A model generated the notes under the pieces. It was not told the DNA's origin, did not search any database, and was given only the letters and a program-made list of their open reading frames with translations. DNA of 23,758 nt, taken from Dimorphilus gyrociliatus (lineage: Eukaryota; Annelida; Polychaeta; Dinophilidae). The stretch is taken from contig CAJFCJ010000170.1 in the NCBI GenBank assembly GCA_904063045.1, forward strand, positions 1 to 23,758, written 5' to 3'. Positions 18,601 through 23,758 of this stretch are shown piece after piece (the stretch's first letter is position 1; the number at the start of each line of letters is the position of its first letter). The position numbers were made by a program, and so were the translations under genes.

Positions 18601-21600
18601 ATGAAATCAATTGTACAATCTCTCAAAAATTTTCATGCGATTCAAACAATTCAATTCCAATTCAATTTGTTTGCGATTTTGTTTATGACTGTTCAAATAA
18701 ATTGGATGAAGAATATTGTGGTAAATCTGAAAATATAAGATAAATTGGTATTATTATTCTTTATATATCAACATTTAGAGAGTGTGCAATGTTTAGAGAA
18801 GAAAATGTAATAAATTCAATTTATATGAAGATATTCAATTCAAAATATGAAACAATTTTTACAGGTGTGATAATAAACAATGTCTTAATAAGGAATATTT
18901 TTGTGATGAAGAGAAAAATTGTTTTGATGAAAGTGATGAAAAATGTTCATTTGAAGGTGAAGGTCTTTTTTTGTATAGAAATGAATCAAGAATATAAATA
19001 TATTTTTCTGATAGAATGTGAAAAACAGAATAAATTTCAATGTGAAATGAAATGTTTCCCAAAAGAAAAACTATGCGATAAACAAGTAAATTGTCTTGAT
19101 GGAAGAGATGAAAAATATAATTTATGCAAATCTATTAATATAACTGAATCTAGTGAATGTTCAATATTTAAAAATCGAAAAATGAATAATAAATGCGAAA
19201 TTGTTTATACTACAATGGGAAATCTATTGACAAGAGTTCATTTTCCATTTAATGAGGTTAAATATTGTAAGAGAACATCTTGTGAAATGGGACAGTATCT
19301 TTGTAAACAGGCTGGCTATTGTATATCAATCAAGCAAGTTTGTGACAGAGTTGTTCATTGTTTATATCATGATGATGAGATTGATTGTGGTAACAACTCT
19401 TTAGTTACTAATTCCAATAAAAATCTTATATTTTATCAACAGAAAATTTTAGGCCTAAGGGATATTTGAAATGTAGAGAACAGAATCTATATATTCCAAT
19501 AAATAATACTTGTAATGGTAAAGTTGATTGTTTAAAAGGAAATGATGAATTGTATTGTAATTTGGATAGAAATTACTCTAATAATTGTCAAATTCAAAAT
19601 TTTCATACCATTCAATGTTCATTTTTTAAAAGTTCATTTGAAAGAAATACTTTAAATACTTTTAAATATGCAAATATTTCAATAAATGAAGAACTAATAA
19701 TTGGAGAATATTTGAATTATTCTATATTATCAATAGTTTCTTTATCAATTTACAACTCTTCTATTAAATATTTTCCAATTTCAAAAATATTTCCCAATGT
19801 TGCTTATCTTTCAATAAGAAATTTTAAATTGTTAAATATGACATCAATTTTAATAAAATCATTAAGAAATTTACAACAAATGACAATATTCAATGGAAAA
19901 TTATTAATAAATCCAAAAACTAGATTAAAAGATACAAAGAATTTATTATTTATAAATATTTCATTAACAGATATTTCTTATCTTAATCAGAATTTTTTTC
20001 ATGATTCTACAAATCTTATTCAATTAATTATTGACCAATCAAATATTTTTGATTTTCACCAAAATACATTTAAATTTTTGAAAAAACTTGAAAAACTTTC
20101 ATTAGAAACTACTTATTTACCTTTAAAACATAAAGGTGACCTTATAAAACCATTGATATCACTTAAAGAGTTGTACAGTGATTATTTTTCACTTTGCTGT
20201 TTCATTTGGAAATATTCAAAGAAAATTGAAAAATGTTTTCCATCATCTGCAATAGTCAATTCCTGTTCAGATTTAATAGCGTCAAAAAGTCTTGAATCAA
20301 TTCTATGGATTTTAGCAATAGGAGGATTTATTGAAAATTTTATATCCATTTTTTATAGACTAGTTTTAAATAAGGAAAAACAAAGAAGAAATCTTTTTCA
20401 TATAAGTTTATCATTTGCTGATCTTTGTACTTCAATCTATTTAATTTCAATTGGAATTGTTTCAACATTTTACAAAGGTAACTACACTGAAAATGATTAT
20501 GATTGGAGAAATAGTTTGTCCTGTACAGCTATTGGTTGGTTTTGTAGTTGGTCAATTCTAGTATCAGTTATCAGTCTATTAATTATAACAATTGAAAGAT
20601 ATATAAAAATTAAATATCCATTAAAAAGACCATTTTCAACATTATTAACAATCTATATAATTATTATTTACTTTTTAATTTCTGCTTTTATTTCTTCTTT
20701 ACCAATTTTTATTTATTCTGTAAATAATTTCTTTTGAAAATATATTTTCAAACTTTCAAAAATGTTTATTTTCTCTTTCAATTAGTCATACTACTCAAAA
20801 AGTCCTATATGTTTTACATTACATATTACAAGTGATAGAGTGGAAGGTTGGAGATTTTCATTCATAATTTTTGGATTATTCATAACGTTTATTTGTTTAA
20901 TTATATTAATTCTATATTTAAATATTTGGAAAACAACTTTAAATTCAAAAAAACTTTTGAATATGGAAAAATTTCAAAGTCAACAAAAGAATTTCAAATT
21001 GAATGTATTTTTAATAATAATTACAAATTATCTTTGTTGGTCTCCAGTATCAATTTTAGGTTAGAGAGGGAGAGAGAGAGAGAGAAATGATAGAAAATGA
21101 TAAAAAAATAATAACGTAACGTCTTTTTACATTCCGCAGGAATATATTCAGCATTTTTTAAATTTTCCATAAAAAAGGATATCTATGTTGCAATTGTTAT
21201 TGTAATCTTACCATTGAATTCTGTTATTAATCCCTTATTATACACATTCAGAGATTTAAGATTATTTTTTATCATGAAACAAAACAAGCAAAAGGAAAAA
21301 CTGTAATTTAAAAAAAAGAGAGAAAAGATTTTCTATTATCAATAAATGTTATTCTTATCTTTTAGACAAAAAGAAATTACTGAAGCCTATAATATCAAAA
21401 TTATAAAAAGTAAATATTGCTTTAATAAGAGATTAAGAAAATTTTTGGATTAGTAAGAAAGAGGATGAATAATTAATATTCTTTTTCTTTTTCATACCAG
21501 TTTTTGAATATATGAAATATAATGAAAAATATTTTACAATGAGTAATCTTCTTCAATGTTTAAAAGATTTTAAAAACGTCTACTATTTTTACAAAATGGA

Positions 21601-21935
21601 AAATATTTTTGAAATTGTTAAAGATATTTCAACTCAATTGAAAATTTGTCATAATTGTGGAATTTCATGTAATAATTTAATTAATTTTCAAACTGTATTC
21701 ATAATTGTAAGTACTGTAAGATGATGATTTTGTGATTATTTCAACAAAAAATTTTTTACTGTCTCTTCTTTTTCTTAATTAGATTTGCCCCGACAAGAAG
21801 AAAAAGTGTTTTTTATCATCAAAAAATGTGATAATTGCAACCAAAGAAAATATGATGAAAGATATTGAAGCTTTAGGTTTTTTTGCTAAGAAATTACTTC
21901 AACAAAGAACAATTTTTATAAATAATTTATTTTAA
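15603..21935 (+). CDS. LGR/GRL101-like receptor: SRCR, C-type lectin, 6 LDLa, LRR, 7TM, pseudokinase-like tail
   Basis: I reconstruct 19 exons in one frame, about 1574 residues: 15603-15918, 16354-16644, 16741-16961, 17023-17170, 17255-17564, 17623-17678, 17750-17968, 18029-18128, 18193-18377, 18454-18720, 18779-18806, 18865-18956, 19015-19389, 19443-20719, 20786-21059, 21140-21302, 21366-21409, 21501-21706, 21783-21935. Signal peptide 1 to about 23. SRCR-like modules follow, clearest at about 345-445 (DWYSVRSGELKSYELMNIC, CPSPNDFSQC). C-type lectin-like domain about 448-615 (YGCYIQ, VYDDGKPSDFYGF, DSICKVP). LDLa repeats about 633-905. Degenerate LRRs about 950-1100. LGR hinge CC (1121-1122) and VNSCSDL. 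The 7TM domain starts near 1152, with ERY at 1254-1256 and NPLLY near 1415. The kinase-like C-lobe is about 1440-1574. Poly(A) signal 21944-21949. The LDLa-LRR-7TM core matches GRL101/relaxin-receptor relatives. Exons 1-3 are the least certain part; ligand unknown. Confidence 0.78.
15919..16353 (+). other. Outsized first intron of the receptor gene
   Basis: At 435 nt it is several times longer than the other 17 introns (53-96 nt). It contains a hairpin with 8-base arms (CATACCAA 16089-16096, TTGGTATG 16103-16110) and two further ATACCAATCA copies (near 16001 and 16155). It could hold an old insertion or a regulatory element. Confidence 0.35.
21060..21088 (+). repeat. (GA)n microsatellite in an intron
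   Basis: A GAGA-rich run immediately after the donor of receptor intron 15. A (CT)n run lies similarly in intron 4 (about 17223-17241). Both are candidates for length polymorphism near splice sites. Confidence 0.6.
21301..21306 (+). promoter_or_regulatory. Stop codon overlapping a splice donor
   Basis: The sequence CTGTAA reads Leu-stop if intron 16 is retained. If the donor GT (21303-21304) is used, CT joins exon 17 as CTA and the frame opens into the kinase-like tail. Phase (2) and intron length (63 nt) fit the gene's other introns. Retention would end the receptor right after helix 8 with KEKL. Confidence 0.55.
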
Positions 21936-22399
21936 ATTAAATGAATAAATATTTTATAAAAATGTTTGTTTTTTTTCTGTATTTAAAGTTAGTTTGTCCA
22001 TAACATCAATAAAGGAAAAAGACTTCCTTGTTCTAATATATGTTCTAATATAATGAGCAACCGTTTTTTGTTTATCGTTGCTGATTGGTAAACCATGGCA
22101 ACATTGATTTTTCGTCAAAACATTTCGGATACGATAGAAAACGGCTATAAAACTATAATTTTACTCTAACCGTAACCTAGTTCTTATTTTTTTTCACAAC
22201 CTTTATGAATGCTCCTTATCCTAAGTAGCTATCTTATTTCTCTTAACCATCAAATATTTTATTTATGACCGTTTTTAACCAATCCAAAACTTCCATATCA
22301 TCTCTTTTCCGGGAAACCAGGCAGGATGACAGTCTACTGCAAAATTAATTGATTGACTGTTTCCATTGATTTTTCTATTGCTACTTTCCATTTTGAGCC
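21936..22399. other. Intergenic region between receptor and Cys-rich gene
   Basis: It starts with the receptor poly(A) signal (21944-21949), contains a tandem GTTCTAATAT pair near 22030-22055, and a decayed telomere-core TIR element (22137-22275). No coding sequence seen. Confidence 0.45.
22137..22275. mobile_element. Decayed copy of the telomere-core MITE-like element
   Basis: GAAAACGGC at 22137-22145 corresponds to the left end of the element at 10941. It is followed by TTTTACTCTAACCGTAACC, which aligns with that element's TTTTACCCTAACCCTAAACC. The far end is GACCGTTTT (22267-22275), an imperfect inverse of the left end. About 139 bp. Mutated termini and core suggest an old copy. Confidence 0.5.
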
Positions 22400-23758
22400 A
22401 TGGAGAGTTTTCTACAGATATTTCTGTCATCATTTATAATAATCTTCATTCCATGTCAATCTATAGAAAATTGTCAGGTTGAAAAGCAATATTTCGACAA
22501 TTGTACACTCTGTTCAACTGGAATGATTCCTTCAAAAACTGGTAGAAAATGTCTAAGTAAGTAAACAAGTATTTTTTTAAGATGGCAGACAAAAGTCTAA
22601 AATATGTCGTTTTTTTGTATTTATCATTCAAAATTCTTACATTTTTTTACACTTTTCTTGACATTTTATCTCTAACTGCTGTAGTTTATTTTTGTTTTAC
22701 ATAGTTTTTTTTATATTAAAAAATATAGAATGCCCAACAAATTGCCTAGAAAATCAATGTTTCGAAAAACTTTCCGGGAATGCTACAACAATATGTAAAC
22801 TGTGCAAACCATTCTATTATTTGAGTACTAATAACTTATGCCTGAGTTTGTATAATATTTTTTCAAATAATTTTAACATTTAAATTATCTGAAATTTTAT
22901 TAGATTGTCCAAAAGATTGTTTAAAATGTCAAGGTTCAAAGTGTCTTCAATGTCCATTCAAGATGATTTTAAACAAGAATTTAAATAAATGTGAACCTTG
23001 CCCCAAAAACTGTGAAGAATGTGATTGGAATGATGATATAAGTTCTGTCAAATGCTCAATATGCAATCCGTTTTACTATCTTGATGATAATCAGGATTGT
23101 CAAGGTTAAAAATATTATTTTTTTTTGTTATTTTCCTTTCTTTTAAAATATCTTTTTCACCTGTGCAGCTTGTACTACCAACTGCAAAATTTGCGGTAGA
23201 TCAAAAGATGAAGATAAAGGTGTAGTGTGTTTAGAATGCTCCCAAAAATATTATTATGATAGAATATCACTAACTTGTAAAGCTTGCAATGAATTAAATT
23301 CTGGTTGCATTAGTTGCACAAATGGTGGAAAATGCTTAAAATGTGATGAATCTTTTACTATTTCATCGAATGGTAAATGTAAAGCTTGTGTTGACGTTAC
23401 TAAAAACTGTTTAAAATGTTATGAAAATGATAATAGCAAAGCATTCAAGTGTTTAGAATGTATACCTGGCTATAACATAAATTCGGATAAGTGTTCAAAA
23501 TGCCCTAAGAGTTGTTCAAACTGCTATTTTAATAAGGGAAAAGCTTTTTGTACAACCTGTATTGAACAATATGCATTGGTCAGTAATTTGGCTTGTAAAC
23601 AATGTAAAAGTCCAAAATGTAAAAAATGTTTAACACCCAACAATGAAGATAATTGTATGATAAATGAATGTATAGATGGCTATACAAATGATTTAAGTCT
23701 ACATAATGGCCCTTGTATTGAATGTCCAAAAAATTGTAGAAAATGTCAATATGATAAA
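22400..23758 (+). CDS. Cysteine-rich secreted or membrane protein, furin-like/GFR repeats, 3' partial
   Basis: Four exons are visible: 22400-22556, 22729-22845, 22904-23104, and 23169 to the window edge. All introns are phase 1 (172, 58 and 64 nt), so the joined frame stays open to the edge. The N-terminus is a signal peptide (LQIFLSSFIIIFIPCQS). The rest is CxxC-rich repeats of the growth-factor-receptor/furin-like kind, with recurring CPKNCxxC, KCLxCxxxYY and CKAC. More than 50 cysteines are visible. Such repeats are extracellular disulfide-bonded rods. In animals they precede receptor membrane domains, and similar CxxC arrays occur in protist surface proteins. Uniform phase-1 introns at module borders fit exon shuffling. 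No membrane segment appears before the edge, so secreted versus membrane-bound is open. Confidence 0.75.

Noticed and set aside
18789-18864. Open plus-strand stretch with an ATG before the third LDLa
   Set aside because: Phase and LDLa cysteine spacing require a 28-nt exon ending at 18806. The rest of the stretch is intron ending in ACAG.
1-23758. tRNA, rRNA, CRISPR array or bacterial operon structure
   Set aside because: None is visible. Spliced genes and class A GPCRs make this animal nuclear DNA.

Overview
The window is AT-rich nuclear DNA from an animal. Short GT..AG introns (mostly 53-96 nt), class A (rhodopsin-like) seven-helix receptors, and secreted proteins built from LDLa, C-type lectin and SRCR modules all point to a metazoan with compact genes. 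An early-branching or secondarily compacted invertebrate fits best; I cannot name the species. All calls come from reading the sequence, with no database search.

Layout. The left half (1-14 kb) mixes two gene families. The first is a set of ribonuclease-inhibitor-like leucine-rich repeat (LRR) genes with an unusually regular 57-residue (28+29) double repeat: 2-1102 (+, 5' partial), 1413-3221 (-), 4919-6118 (+, broken by an in-frame TGA), 9432-10913 (+) and a decayed fragment at 13655-14062. The second is intronless class A GPCR genes: 6601-7667 (+, frameshifted at a TA run), 12544-13482 (+) and 14244-15179 (-). The last two are close paralogues in inverted orientation around the LRR relic. 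A small secreted LamG-like gene (3627-4271) and an orphan basic-tailed ORF (11552-12097) lie between them. The intergenic DNA carries short terminal-inverted-repeat elements, several with telomere-like CCCTAA cores, and a possible solo LTR.

The right half holds one large gene that I reconstructed as 19 exons (15603-21935, about 1574 residues). In order it encodes a signal peptide, divergent SRCR-like modules, a C-type lectin-like domain, six LDLa repeats, degenerate LRRs, an LGR hinge, a seven-helix domain with ERY and NPLLY, and a kinase-like C-lobe lacking the catalytic residues. A stop codon directly at one splice donor means intron retention would make a form without the kinase-like tail. 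This gene is the most unusual object in the window. The window ends inside a second multi-exon gene (22400 to the right edge) encoding a secreted or membrane cysteine-rich protein of the furin-like/growth-factor-receptor repeat type.

Together the genes suggest a recognition or sensing region: LRR arrays, peptide-type GPCRs and a multi-adhesion-domain receptor, with signs of recent duplication, pseudogene formation and small-transposon activity. A shared function is inference only.
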